This document shows, piece after piece, positions 16,719-24,492 of a DNA stretch of 34,065 bases. Every line of letters starts with the position of its first letter. Position 1 is the stretch's first letter. Below the pieces are notes generated by a model. It saw only the letters and a program-made list of their open reading frames with translations. It did no database searches and was not told where the DNA came from. Both the position numbers and the translations under genes were made by a program. The stretch comes from Streptomyces diastatochromogenes (GTDB taxonomy: Bacteria; Actinomycetota; Actinomycetes; Streptomycetales; Streptomycetaceae), in assembly GCA_001418405.1 (NCBI GenBank), contig LIQL01000106.1, positions 1 to 34,065 of the forward strand, given 5' to 3'.

Positions 16719-17561
16719 ATGATCCTTGTTACGGGTGCGACAGGCACCATCGGCACTGAAGTGGTCCGGCTGCTGGCCGAGCGCGGCGAACGGGTCCGAG
16801 CGATGACCCGCAACCCTGCCGGCGCCAGCCTGCCGGCGCAGGTCGTGTGGGGGGACTTCGACGACCGTGACTCCCTCGACAGCGCGCTGGCCGGGGTCGA
16901 CGCGCTCTTCCTGCTGGACGCGCCGGGTGCCTGGATCGAGCGGCACGACCTGGCGATGCTCGACGCCGTGCGGTCCCACGGAGTCAGGAAGGTGGTGAAG
17001 CTCTCCGCCATCGGCACCGGCGAGAACCCCGCGCTCAGGGTCGGCGGCTGGCACCTCCCCGGCGAACGGGCACTGCGCGCGGGGCCCGCTGCCTGGACGA
17101 TCCTGCGGCCCAGCAGCTTCGCCACGAACACCCTGCACTGGGCCTCCGCGATCCGCGCGGGGCAGCCGATCTCCAACCTGACCGGGAACGGGGCCCAGGG
17201 CGTGATCGACCCGCGCGACATCGCCGAGGTCGCGGTCGCTGCCTTGACCACGCCGGACCATGCGGGCAGAACCTACACACTGACCGGACCCGAGTTGCTG
17301 AGCACGCCCGACCAGGTGGACATTCTGCGGAAGGTGCTCGGTCGTCAGATCGGCATCGTCGACGTGCCGCTGGACGTGGCGAAGCGGCAGATGATCGCAG
17401 CCGGCCGGACCCCGGAGTTCGCGGAGGGCGCGATGCACGGCCACCGGCACATCGCCGAAGGAGGCAACGCCCGACTGACCGACGACGTGCACACCGTGCT
17501 CGGCCACGCGGCCCGCACCTACGCGCGCTGGGCTCATGACCACCGGGCCGCGTTCGACTGA
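16719..17561 (+). CDS. NmrA-like NAD(P)-binding oxidoreductase
   Basis: A 280-aa atypical short-chain-dehydrogenase-like protein. It opens with MILVTGATGTIGTEVVRLLA, the GxxGxxG dinucleotide site, followed by an arginine-containing stretch (RVRAMTRNP) that suggests NADPH. The block VVWGDFDDRDSLDSALAGVD is typical of NmrA/NAD(P)H azoreductase-like proteins, as is ILRPSSFATN. The Tyr-x-x-x-Lys pair of classical SDRs is not evident, as expected for this group, which includes redox sensors as well as quinone or isoflavone-type reductases. A GTG three codons earlier (16710) is an alternative start. It is divergent from the AraC regulator, its likely controller. Substrate unknown. Confidence 0.88.
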   Translation: MILVTGATGTIGTEVVRLLAERGERVRAMTRNPAGASLPAQVVWGDFDDRDSLDSALAGVDALFLLDAPGAWIERHDLAMLDAVRSHGVRKVVKLSAIGTGENPALRVGGWHLPGERALRAGPAAWTILRPSSFATNTLHWASAIRAGQPISNLTGNGAQGVIDPRDIAEVAVAALTTPDHAGRTYTLTGPELLSTPDQVDILRKVLGRQIGIVDVPLDVAKRQMIAAGRTPEFAEGAMHGHRHIAEGGNARLTDDVHTVLGHAARTYARWAHDHRAAFD

Positions 17562-17806
17562 GCGAGCCACACCGGGGCCGACAGCGGTGAGGGGCCGACA
17601 CCGGCTGGCCCGACCTGGACGAGCACGAACCGGCGACCAGCAGCCCCGCAGCCCAGCAGCGTCGGGCCGTCGTCCCCAGTCACTGCACCGGCCGCCCGGC
17701 CAGTAACAGCCCGATCCCCGGAACGGCCACACGACGGCGCCAGACTCGACGAACCGACGCGCCGGTGGCCGAGGGCGCCAGCTCACGCCCCCCACTGCCG
17801 AAGGTC

Positions 17807-18328
17807 TCAGTCGGCCAACGGCGCGACACCCGCGGGGAGTTGGCGGCGCATGTCCTGCAAATGATGGCGCAGTTCGTGAAGGGTGTGCACGGCGAGCCAG
17901 CGCAGTGAGCGTTCCGCACGCTCGGGATAGGTGTACACCAGCGTGCGGTCCCACGCCGCGGGTGGCAGCCGGTCGAGGACGTTGCCGAACAGCCATGCCG
18001 CATCATGGAGTTGACGGACGACGTCCGCCGGCCGTTGCTCGGCGTATCCGTCGTGATCGACCCGCTCGTCGCGTCCCATGGGCTCGGCGACGGGCCTGTC
18101 GCGGTGCCGCGCGGCCAGTGCCCGCTCGCGCTGGATCAGCAGCACATCACGCACGTGGCAGGCGTACTCAAGAGCTGACCACACCTGCGGCGCCGAACGC
18201 TGCCGCAGCGCGGTCGGCTCGATCCGCAACAAGTCCTCGTATTCACCGGTGCATCCCTTGATGAGCTCGGATAGCGCAGGAGCCAGAGAGAGGTCGTATG
18301 CAAAGCCGCATTCCCTACAAGGCGTCAT
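17807..18328 (-). CDS. DinB-like (DinB/mycothiol-dependent-fold) protein
   Basis: A 173-aa four-helix-bundle-type protein. The family signature WSALEYACHVRDVLLIQRE (residues 50-68) gives the first metal-ligand histidine H58. The C-terminal HTLHELRHHLQDM gives H151 and H155, completing the usual three-His site of DinB/maleylpyruvate-isomerase-fold proteins. An unusual feature is the N-terminal MTPCRECGF with a C-x-x-C pair. Such proteins are often thiol-dependent S-transferases using mycothiol or bacillithiol, but the substrate here cannot be inferred. The ATG at 18328 is chosen because the Cys-containing start and following codons look natural; the frame extending upstream is arginine-rich and probably non-coding. 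It stands alone, convergent with the upstream oxidoreductase gene. Confidence 0.8.
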   Translation of the reverse strand: MTPCRECGFAYDLSLAPALSELIKGCTGEYEDLLRIEPTALRQRSAPQVWSALEYACHVRDVLLIQRERALAARHRDRPVAEPMGRDERVDHDGYAEQRPADVVRQLHDAAWLFGNVLDRLPPAAWDRTLVYTYPERAERSLRWLAVHTLHELRHHLQDMRRQLPAGVAPLAD

Positions 18329-18617
18329 GCCGGCACCGTAACGTGCCCTCCCGGTGTTACGCCGATACGGCTCCCATGCTCGCATCTCCCGGGCTGGTGA
18401 AGGGCTGGCGTGCTTCTTTCGCACGGCCCGTCCTGACGGTGGCGTCGCGCGTCGGTGGGGCAAGGCGCTGAGCCACCCTGCTCCGACCACCGCGTGCGTT
18501 CCCCCTGAGCACCTTTCGTTGCGTCGATCGTGCTCCGCGACGCGACGATGCCGGTATCGACGGGAAGGCGGCCGTCCTTCACGCACTCACCGATCGAGAT
18601 CATCCGTGGGTCGCGCA

Positions 18618-18621
18618 TTAG
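18618..18621. repeat. Target-site duplication, left copy (TTAG)
   Basis: TTAG directly precedes the left end of the IS701-type element and is repeated at 20455-20458. Four-base YTAR targets are characteristic of the IS701 family. Confidence 0.85.
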
Positions 18622-18644
18622 TACTCCAGCTGTAGATCTTGATC
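18622..18644. repeat. IS701-type terminal inverted repeat, left
   Basis: Starts TACTCCAGCTGTAGATC; pairs with 20432-20454 with one mismatch over 23 bases. It ends just before the transposase stop codon at 18646. Confidence 0.88.
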
Positions 18645-18645
18645 T

Positions 18646-19962
18646 TCATGTCTGGGATGTGGCTTGTCGCCGATAGTGGCTGGCTCGTGATCGCGCCTGA
18701 TGGCGGCGTCGCCAGGCAGACCAGCGGAGTCGGTGGGCCGGGCCGTGATCGGGCCGGACAGCGACGGTGATGAACAGGCGCTGGATCTCGTTGCAGGTCA
18801 ACAGGATCATGTCGTCCGGTGTGGGTTGATGTGCGTGTTCGTCGGCGCGGACGACGGCGAGGAAGGCATGGGCCAGCATCGCGAGGGTGACCCAGCGGGC
18901 CCAGGAGGGATAACGGCGGACCTGGTGCTCATCCAGTCCGGCCAGCCCCTTCTCGCTTTGGAAGGTCTCCTCGACCCGCCATCTGGAACCTGCGACCTTG
19001 ACCAGGGTGGCCAGGGATGCCGACGTGGTGGAGTGACAGCGATAGTAGGCCAGTTCACCGGTGGTGCGGTTGCGGCGGATCAGCAGCTGGTGGCGGCCCG
19101 GTGCCGCCTCGGCGAGGTCGATGACGGCCCAGTCGTAGAACCGCTGTCCCTTTGCGCCGCGTCCGGCCGAGAGCTTCTGCCAGGCCCGCTTGGGCACCTT
19201 CTTCACCAGGGCGTCGGCGCGAAACATGCCCGCGCCGGTGGGGACTTCGGTCGAGCAGGCCATCGCGAGGACGTAGCCGATGCCGCGCTTCTCCAGCGCC
19301 GTCCGCAGTTTGGGGTTGCCGCCGTAGACCTCGTCCCCGGTGACCCAGCCCGCGTGGTGTCCGGCGTCCAGGAACCGTTCGATCATCACCCGGGCCAGTT
19401 CCGGCTTGGTCGCGAAGGCGGTGTCCTCGCCAAGCCCCGCGGCCCGGCAGCGGTCCGGATCGCACGTCCAGGAACGCGGGATGTACAGCTCCCGGTCCAC
19501 CGCTGCGTGCCCGCGCTCGCTGGCGTAGACGAGGAAGACGGCGACCTGGGAGTTTTCGATCCGGCCGGCGGTGCCGGTGTACTGGCGTTGGACGCCGACA
19601 GTGTGGGTGCCCTTCTTCACGTCACCGGTCTCGTCGACGACCAGTACCGCGGCCTCGTCGTAAAGGTGCTCGACGACGTATTCGCGCACGTCGTCGCGGA
19701 CCGCGTCGGCGTCCCAGGAGGCCCGGCACAGCAGGTGCTGCATGCCGTGCGGGGCCGATTCCCCGGCCCACTCCGCGATCGTCCAGCAGTTCTTGCGCGG
19801 CAGGTCCGACAGCAGGCCCAGCACCAAACGCCCCGCTCGCAGCCGGGGCTCAACTCGGGCGAACCGTCCAGCAATCCGGCCCATGGCCACCTTGAACGCC
19901 TCCCGCCAACGGACGGGATCTATGCTGTGGCCTGCGGCCACCGTCTCTTCGTCAGTCCACAC
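18646..19962 (-). CDS. IS701-family transposase
   Basis: A full-length 438-aa DDE transposase. The catalytic acids can be placed at VLVVDETGDVKKG (first Asp), WVTGDEVYGGNPKL (second Asp) and WRVEETFQSEKGLAGLDEHQ (Glu within a Y-R-E-K-like helix). The N-terminal half has GLLSDLPRKNCWTIAEWAGE and GMQHLL, typical of IS701 transposases. The GTG at 19962 gives the usual length. The gene lies wholly inside the inverted repeats and has no frameshift, so the element may still be active. The passenger VOC gene ends 45 bases upstream, close enough for shared transcription. Confidence 0.93.
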   Translation of the reverse strand: MWTDEETVAAGHSIDPVRWREAFKVAMGRIAGRFARVEPRLRAGRLVLGLLSDLPRKNCWTIAEWAGESAPHGMQHLLCRASWDADAVRDDVREYVVEHLYDEAAVLVVDETGDVKKGTHTVGVQRQYTGTAGRIENSQVAVFLVYASERGHAAVDRELYIPRSWTCDPDRCRAAGLGEDTAFATKPELARVMIERFLDAGHHAGWVTGDEVYGGNPKLRTALEKRGIGYVLAMACSTEVPTGAGMFRADALVKKVPKRAWQKLSAGRGAKGQRFYDWAVIDLAEAAPGRHQLLIRRNRTTGELAYYRCHSTTSASLATLVKVAGSRWRVEETFQSEKGLAGLDEHQVRRYPSWARWVTLAMLAHAFLAVVRADEHAHQPTPDDMILLTCNEIQRLFITVAVRPDHGPAHRLRWSAWRRRHQARSRASHYRRQATSQT

Positions 19963-20007
19963 AACTCACGATGATCAACGGTGGCCGCACCCCTGCGGTA
20001 TTGCCTG

Positions 20008-20385
20008 TCAGTCCCGGACGAGACAGAACGGGTGACCTGCGGGATCCGCGAAGATGCGCCAACTCCGCTTTCCGTCGCCCTCATCGAGCAGCGCGGCGCC
20101 CATATTGAGGATGTCTTCCTGAGCCTGGTCCAGGTCCGTGACCCCCAGGTTGAGGTGGAACTGCTGGGGCCGAGCGGGATCCAACCACTGTGGTGGCTGT
20201 TGGTCTTCCACTCGCTGGAAGGCAAGCACGAGCCCACCCTCGGTGTGGAGCGTTGCCCAGCTGTCGTCGAGCGACCACCGCGGATCCGGCTGGTTCACCA
20301 CGCCGCCGAGAAGCGACTGGTAGAACCGGGACAGCTCAACGACATCGGCGCAGTCCAGCACCACACACTGCAGCTTGGCGATCAT
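20008..20385 (-). CDS. VOC-superfamily (glyoxalase/bleomycin-resistance-like) protein, IS passenger
   Basis: A 125-aa protein with the two beta-alpha-beta-beta-beta repeats of the VOC fold. It begins MIAKLQCVVLDCADVVELSR with FYQSLLGG, and the second half has FHLNLGVTDLDQAQEDILNM and ends FADPAGHPFCLVRD, typical of the single-domain glyoxalase-like group. Members include metal-dependent enzymes and antibiotic-binding resistance proteins; the metal ligands here are not obvious. The gene lies between the transposase and the right inverted repeat, so it travels with the IS. The ATG at 20385 lacks a convincing ribosome binding site, so it may be expressed from a leaderless transcript. Whether it benefits the host (for example by resistance) is not known. 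Confidence 0.85.
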   Translation of the reverse strand: MIAKLQCVVLDCADVVELSRFYQSLLGGVVNQPDPRWSLDDSWATLHTEGGLVLAFQRVEDQQPPQWLDPARPQQFHLNLGVTDLDQAQEDILNMGAALLDEGDGKRSWRIFADPAGHPFCLVRD

Positions 20386-20431
20386 GCAAGGCAGCGTAGA
20401 GCAGCACCGCCCACCGGCCTCAAACGAGCCT

Positions 20432-20454
20432 GATCAAGAGCTACAGCTGGAGTA
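20432..20454. repeat. IS701-type terminal inverted repeat, right
   Basis: Ends CTACAGCTGGAGTA at 20454, the reverse complement of the left end, with one internal mismatch. Confidence 0.88.
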
Positions 20455-20458
20455 TTAG
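20455..20458. repeat. Target-site duplication, right copy (TTAG)
   Basis: Second copy of TTAG. Together with the next two bases it preserves TAGGGT (20456-20461), which could be the original -10 element of the downstream flavoprotein gene. Confidence 0.8.
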
Positions 20459-20467
20459 GGTCGGGGC

Positions 20468-21127
20468 ATGACGTCACTCCTTGCCAGCAGTGCCTTCGAC
20501 TCGCTCCGCCTCGACGCCGTGCCCGACCAGGAGGCGCTGCGCAGGGCCTACGCACTGCCCAGCGACGCGGCCGTGCGCAAGCAGACGACCGAACTCACCG
20601 ATCAGGCCCGTCGGTTGATCGGATGCTCGCCGCTTGTCCTGGTCGCCAGCACGGACGCCGAGGGCAACTGCGACGTGTCCCCGCGCGGCGGCCCCGCCGG
20701 GTTCGTCGCGGTCCTGGATGCATGGACACTGGCGATACCGGACGCGACCGGCAACAAGCGTCTGGACACCCTGCAGAACGTCGTCGCCACCGGGCGGGCC
20801 GGGTTGCTGTTCGTCATCCCGGGGCGCACCACGACGCTCAGGGTGAACGGCCGGGCCTGCGTCTCCACCCGCCCGGAACTGCTGTCGCAGCTGACCGCCG
20901 TGGGCAAGCCGCCGGCCAGCGCGTTGGTGTTGGGGGTCGAGGAGGTCTATCCGCACTGCCCCAAGTCGCTCCTGCGCAGCGGGGCCTGGAAGCCGGAGCA
21001 GTGGCCGCCGGCGGACGTCCAACCGACCTCGGCCGAGGTGACACTGGCCCAACTGCGGATGCCGGAGCTGACGATCGCCGACATCGAGCAGGCGGAGGCG
21101 GATTCGCTGAAGTACCGGTACGAGTAA
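20468..21127 (+). CDS. PPOX-type FMN-dependent flavoprotein (MSMEG_1061-like)
   Basis: A 219-aa pyridoxamine-5'-phosphate-oxidase-fold protein. The block SPLVLVASTDAEGNCDVSPR (about 55-74) followed by GGPAGFVAVLDAWTLAIPD and LQNVVATGRAGLLFVIPGR is the split-barrel FMN-binding core. The C-terminal LGVEEVYPHCPKSLLRSGAW is a conserved feature of the actinobacterial MSMEG_1061-like group. Relatives bind FMN or F420 and reduce small molecules; the substrate here is unknown. The ATG at 20468 has no clear Shine-Dalgarno sequence. TAGGGT seven bases upstream suggests a leaderless transcript. The IS701 element sits immediately upstream and has replaced its -35 and further promoter region, so expression may be altered. 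Confidence 0.88.
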   Translation: MTSLLASSAFDSLRLDAVPDQEALRRAYALPSDAAVRKQTTELTDQARRLIGCSPLVLVASTDAEGNCDVSPRGGPAGFVAVLDAWTLAIPDATGNKRLDTLQNVVATGRAGLLFVIPGRTTTLRVNGRACVSTRPELLSQLTAVGKPPASALVLGVEEVYPHCPKSLLRSGAWKPEQWPPADVQPTSAEVTLAQLRMPELTIADIEQAEADSLKYRYE

Positions 21128-21264
21128 CGGGCCGACCAGCGGTCCCTGAACCACCGGCCACCGAACCCCGGACGAAGTACGTCCCCAGGCCCGATCGCGG
21201 CCCGGCCCTGGCCGCATGCAGGACCCCGTCGTCGGACGATCCACCGCCGCGAGGGGGCCGAAGG

Positions 21265-21280
21265 CACCCGTTCTCGGGTG
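21265..21280 (+). terminator. Possible terminator hairpin after the flavoprotein gene
   Basis: CACCCG-TTCT-CGGGTG is a perfect 6-bp stem with a four-base loop, in the 248-base gap between the flavoprotein and lipoprotein genes. No U tract follows, so this is only tentative. Confidence 0.35.
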
Positions 21281-21375
21281 TGGAAGCGGCGAATGACCCC
21301 GCGTCTCCAGGGGCCCCGTCTTCGACAGGGTGATCCGGCGACCGAAGTTGCCGAACTGGTGATCCAGAGGCTTCG

Positions 21376-22467
21376 ATGAGCCCCGTGTCCCGAACCTCCT
21401 TCATACCTCGACGCCACTGTCGACCGGTCCGGCGAACGACCGTCACGGCGTTGACGATCACGATGCTGGGCCTGCTCGCGCTGACCGGCTGCACCCGGGC
21501 GGACGAGCCGTCGTCCCTGCCGCCCGCCGGCGTCTACCAGCACGCCGCAGCGGCCGAGAACTCGCAGGCCCGGCCGATCGCGCCCGACGGAGTGGCAGGG
21601 GCTCTCACCCGGCCGTTGCGGGCGGCCGGTTGGTTCTGCGTGCAGGCCCGTGCCAATGCGGACGGTCGTGCACTGTGGTGCCGGATCGCGCGCCACGACG
21701 CGTCGGACACGGTCCGTTCGCAGGTGACGCAGTTCCTGCTGGACCGTGACGACCGGCTCGTCTGGGCATGGTTCCCGCCGGTCGAGACGGCTTTGGAGAA
21801 CAAGGAGGTCGTCGTGGCCGCGGCATCGACGCTGACCGCGATCTGGCCCGACGCCGGCGATCGCGTGCGGGAGGAGATCGAGGACTTCGAGGACGATCAC
21901 CGCACGGACACGGCGGGGCAGGCGGACGGTGTGCCCCACGCGGGGTGGCGCGACACGTATGCGGAGTACGACTACGACTGGTCGGACGGGCTGGTCGTCA
22001 CCGCCCGGGACGCCTCGGTCCGGCGCTGGCCGTTCGGCTCCGACCACTACGCGACCTCGATGAGTTCCGCTGTCGACGATCTCCTCGCCGGTGGCTACGA
22101 CTGTTTCTATCCACCCCAGCAGAACTGCAACCGGGTCCAGTCGAATGGCTATTTCCGTGTCACCCTCCGCGGTGACCAGGTCGTCTCGGCCGAGTTCGGC
22201 ATCGGCAGTCGGATCGAGGCCGGGCGGCAACGGCACCTGCTCAGCGAGGAGTTCCCGCACGGCCTCACCTTTCTCACCGAGGCGGTCCGTCGTCCCGTCA
22301 CGGAGCGCATCGAACAGTCCCGACGAACCGGCACCAGCTTCGCCGGCATCGTGGCCGGCACGGTCGTGATCATCGACGCGCGGAAGAGCGCGTTCGACGG
22401 AGGTGATCTCGTGGCCTACCTCGACATCCGGATCGGTGCACCGCTGGCTGCGACCCTGCCCGTCTGA
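21376..22467 (+). CDS. Predicted lipoprotein of unknown function
   Basis: A 363-aa protein with an arginine-rich n-region, a hydrophobic segment (TVTALTITMLGLLALTGC) and a lipobox L-T-G-C with the lipidated cysteine at residue 39. It should be exported and anchored on the outer face of the membrane. The mature part is mixed, with acidic and aromatic stretches such as DTYAEYDYDWSDG and a Cys pair in GGYDCFYPPQQNCN that could form a disulfide. No enzyme motif is recognised. The first ATG at 21376 gives a rather long n-region; a later start is possible. It converges with the peptide/ABC exporter cassette, and a hairpin spans its stop codon. Confidence 0.8.
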   Translation: MSPVSRTSFIPRRHCRPVRRTTVTALTITMLGLLALTGCTRADEPSSLPPAGVYQHAAAAENSQARPIAPDGVAGALTRPLRAAGWFCVQARANADGRALWCRIARHDASDTVRSQVTQFLLDRDDRLVWAWFPPVETALENKEVVVAAASTLTAIWPDAGDRVREEIEDFEDDHRTDTAGQADGVPHAGWRDTYAEYDYDWSDGLVVTARDASVRRWPFGSDHYATSMSSAVDDLLAGGYDCFYPPQQNCNRVQSNGYFRVTLRGDQVVSAEFGIGSRIEAGRQRHLLSEEFPHGLTFLTEAVRRPVTERIEQSRRTGTSFAGIVAGTVVIIDARKSAFDGGDLVAYLDIRIGAPLAATLPV

Positions 22468-22485
22468 TCACGCGACGAAGACGGG
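22459..22485. terminator. Bidirectional hairpin between convergent lipoprotein and peptide/exporter genes
   Basis: CCCGTC pairs with GACGGG across a 15-base loop that contains the stop codons of both convergent reading frames. Its position suits a shared terminator, though the stem is short. Confidence 0.4.
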
Positions 22486-22627
22486 ATGCCGCAAGCGCAC
22501 AGCGGCCCTCATGAAGAGTGAGTTCGTCTCCGGATGCTCGGAGACGAACGGGCTGAACGGGTAGGCCGCCGCGGCCTGACGCTGCGCGCTCGGCTGTTCT
22601 GCCGTCTGCCAAGTGGATGTCAGACAC
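22468..22627 (-). CDS. Short reading frame overlapping the exporter's end; possible peptide, frame uncertain
   Basis: The frame ending at 22468 has strong coding character (GC-rich third positions) and reads AAAAYPFSPFVSEHPETNSL and then FMRAAVRLRHPVFVA before its stop. It has no ATG, GTG or TTG start. The only nearby conventional start is a GTG at 22627, which overlaps the exporter stop as GTGTCTGA and reads MSDIHLADGRTAE, but in a frame one base off. Either a single-base frameshift has joined the two, or translation begins at a rare CTG (22623). The exporter gene provides a GGAGGA upstream. If real, it is a peptide of about 50-53 residues co-transcribed with the exporter, perhaps another export substrate or an immunity peptide. 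Confidence 0.35.
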
Positions 22628-24401
22628 GGAGTGACAGCGTGTCCTCCGGTGTCGGCTGGCTGGCCATGGGTGCCGGCTGTGAGGTGGCCAGCCGTGCGTA
22701 CGTCCCGTGGCGACGCAGCAGCTCCGTGTGGGTGCCGGTCTCCACCAGGTGGCCGTCGTCGATGACGAGGATGCGGTCGGCGTGCGGCGCCAGACTCAGA
22801 TCGTGCGTGATCATGATGGTCGTACGGCCTGCCATGAGCCGCCGTAGCGGCTGTGCCACCAGGCGCGCGGCCGGACCGTCGAGCCCCGCGGTCGGCTCGT
22901 CGAGGATGAGCACCGGAGCCCGGCGGAGCATGGCGCGGGCCAGGGCGATGCGTTGGAGTTGGCCGCCGGACAGCGTTGCCGTCCCGGGGGCGATGGCGGT
23001 GTCGTAACCGTCCGGCAGCGCGGTGATGAAGTCGTGCGCCGCTGCCTCGCGGGCTGCGTTGTGGATCTCTCGGTTGGACGCGCCAGGACGGCCGCACTCG
23101 ATGTTCTCGCGGATCGTGCCGCGCAGGATCAGCGTCTCCTGCGGCAGCAGTGCCACGTTCTCGCGGAGGAACTCCACCGGGAGGTCGGTGAGCGGCACGC
23201 CGTCCAGGCGCACCGTGCCGGCCGTAGGGTCGTAGAACCGCGTCGCCAGCTTGGAGAGTGTGGACTTCCCCGCGCCGCTGGGGCCCGTGATCAGGATCAG
23301 CTCGTCCGGTTCGGCGCGGAAGGTGATCCCGCGGAGCGACGCGCGCTCCGAGCCGGGGTAGCGGAAGGACACGTCGTGGAAGCTGATCCGACCGCGTACG
23401 GGCCACTCGGCCACGGGCTCGGCGGGATCGGTCACCGCCGGCCGTTCGTCCAGGATCTCGCCCAGCCGCTCGGCGCCCGCCGTCGCGGCGGTGAGCGTGA
23501 GGCCGAGTTGACCGAGGCTGCGGATCGGGGGGTAGAGGTAACCGATGAAGGCCGCGAAGGCCAGCAACTGCCCCAGGGACATGCGGTTCCGGGAGATCTC
23601 CCAGGCACCCAGGCCGATCACCGCGAGCACGCACAGCGTCTCGACGACCTCGACGACCTGCTCGTACATCTCGCTCGCCCGCGCCCCACGCACCGACGCC
23701 CGCATCCAGGCACGCGCCTCGCGGCGCAGCCGCTGCTCCTCCGCGTGGCGCCGGTTGTACGCCTGGGTGAGGACGATGTTGCCGAGGGATTCCTCGACGA
23801 CCGAGGTGATGGCGCCGTCGGCGACCCGTTCGTCCTGCGCGGCCTGCTTGATCCGGCCGGAGAACCGGCGGGCCGCGAGGAGGAAGAGGGGCGCGAGGCC
23901 GAAGGTGGCCAGTGCCAGGTCCCAGCGCAGCCAGAACGCGGCGCCCGTGTAGAGCACCGCGGAGAACGCGGCGGAGATCGTGCCGACCACGCCCGTGACG
24001 ACCATCTGCTCGATGGCTTCGACGTCACCGGTCAGCCGCTCCACCAGGTCGCCCCGGCGCTGGCGTTGGAAGAAGTCCGGCGGTAGGTCTTGAACGTGTC
24101 GAAAGACGCTCGCGCGCAGCCGCAGGACGAATCTCTCCGCGGTCCACACGGCGAGCGAGTTGCCCAGGTAGCCGACGAGCGCGCCGAGCACCGCGACGCC
24201 GAGCCAGGCCCCTGCCGGACCCCAGAACGCGGCGAGTGAGCCCCTCTTGAGGGCGTCGTCCGTCAGCGCGGAGAAGAGCAGGATCGACGCGGTCTCCGCG
24301 AGCGCGGCCACCATCACGCACACGACGATCAGCGACAGCCAGGCGCGGTCCCCGCGGGTCAGCGGCCAAAAGCGCGCGAACGCCTCTTTGACACCGCGCA
24401 T
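22620..24401 (-). CDS. ABC exporter (fused membrane and ATPase half-transporter)
   Basis: A 593-aa half-transporter that should act as a homodimer. About residues 20-310 form a six-helix exporter membrane domain, including VERLTGDVEAIEQMVV, typical of type IV (MsbA/lantibiotic-type) exporters. The ATPase domain has Walker A GPSGAGKST (373-381), Q421, signature LSGGQ (477-481), Walker B VLILDEPT with Asp501 and Glu502, and H533, so it looks catalytically competent. There is no N-terminal peptidase C39 domain, so any leader removal would need another protease. The ATG at 24401 is chosen over the GTG at 24407 because AAGGAG is then 7 bases away. Two small basic peptide genes lie immediately upstream and a short reading frame overlaps its stop, which argues for a peptide substrate. 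Confidence 0.93.
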   Translation of the reverse strand: MRGVKEAFARFWPLTRGDRAWLSLIVVCVMVAALAETASILLFSALTDDALKRGSLAAFWGPAGAWLGVAVLGALVGYLGNSLAVWTAERFVLRLRASVFRHVQDLPPDFFQRQRRGDLVERLTGDVEAIEQMVVTGVVGTISAAFSAVLYTGAAFWLRWDLALATFGLAPLFLLAARRFSGRIKQAAQDERVADGAITSVVEESLGNIVLTQAYNRRHAEEQRLRREARAWMRASVRGARASEMYEQVVEVVETLCVLAVIGLGAWEISRNRMSLGQLLAFAAFIGYLYPPIRSLGQLGLTLTAATAGAERLGEILDERPAVTDPAEPVAEWPVRGRISFHDVSFRYPGSERASLRGITFRAEPDELILITGPSGAGKSTLSKLATRFYDPTAGTVRLDGVPLTDLPVEFLRENVALLPQETLILRGTIRENIECGRPGASNREIHNAAREAAAHDFITALPDGYDTAIAPGTATLSGGQLQRIALARAMLRRAPVLILDEPTAGLDGPAARLVAQPLRRLMAGRTTIMITHDLSLAPHADRILVIDDGHLVETGTHTELLRRHGTYARLATSQPAPMASQPTPEDTLSLRV

Positions 24402-24443
24402 CTCCACACTCCTTCTCGGTCTCGTTCGCTGCCGGGCAGAGCG

Positions 24444-24483
24444 GGGCGGGGCCCGCCGGAGAGCCTCCGGCCAGGCCCCGCCC
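24444..24483 (-). terminator. Large two-part hairpin between the peptide genes and the exporter (attenuator-like)
   Basis: GGGCGGGGCC (24444-24453) pairs perfectly with GGCCCCGCCC (24474-24483), and inside it GCCGGAG pairs with CTCCGGC around an AGC loop. It lies 10 bases past the second peptide's stop codon and 42 bases before the exporter start. A partial terminator here would give high peptide and low exporter expression, as in many bacteriocin operons. Confidence 0.7.
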
Positions 24484-24492
24484 GGCGTCGCG

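Larger units (their letters stand above)
18622..20454. mobile_element. Complete IS701-family insertion sequence with a VOC-protein passenger gene
   Basis: The element is 1833 bases. Its ends are imperfect inverted repeats: both outer ends read TACTCCAGCTGTAG, then one mismatch, then TCTTGATC (22 of 23 matching). TTAG duplications flank it on both sides. Inside are an intact transposase gene and, upstream of it on the same strand, a small VOC-family gene that also lies within the repeats. Perfect target duplication, near-perfect ends and an intact transposase point to a recent insertion. The insertion falls in the short leader of the PPOX-type flavoprotein gene, which starts 13 bases beyond the right end. 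Confidence 0.92.

Noticed and set aside
16638..17996. Minus-strand frame of about 450 codons opposite the NmrA-like gene
   Set aside because: Antisense composition, and the plus strand encodes a recognisable Rossmann-fold protein.
18325..18618. Minus-strand frame left of the IS beginning MRDPRMISIGECVKDG
   Set aside because: The first 30 residues look plausible, but coding bias fades quickly and the rest is low-complexity; no family recognised.
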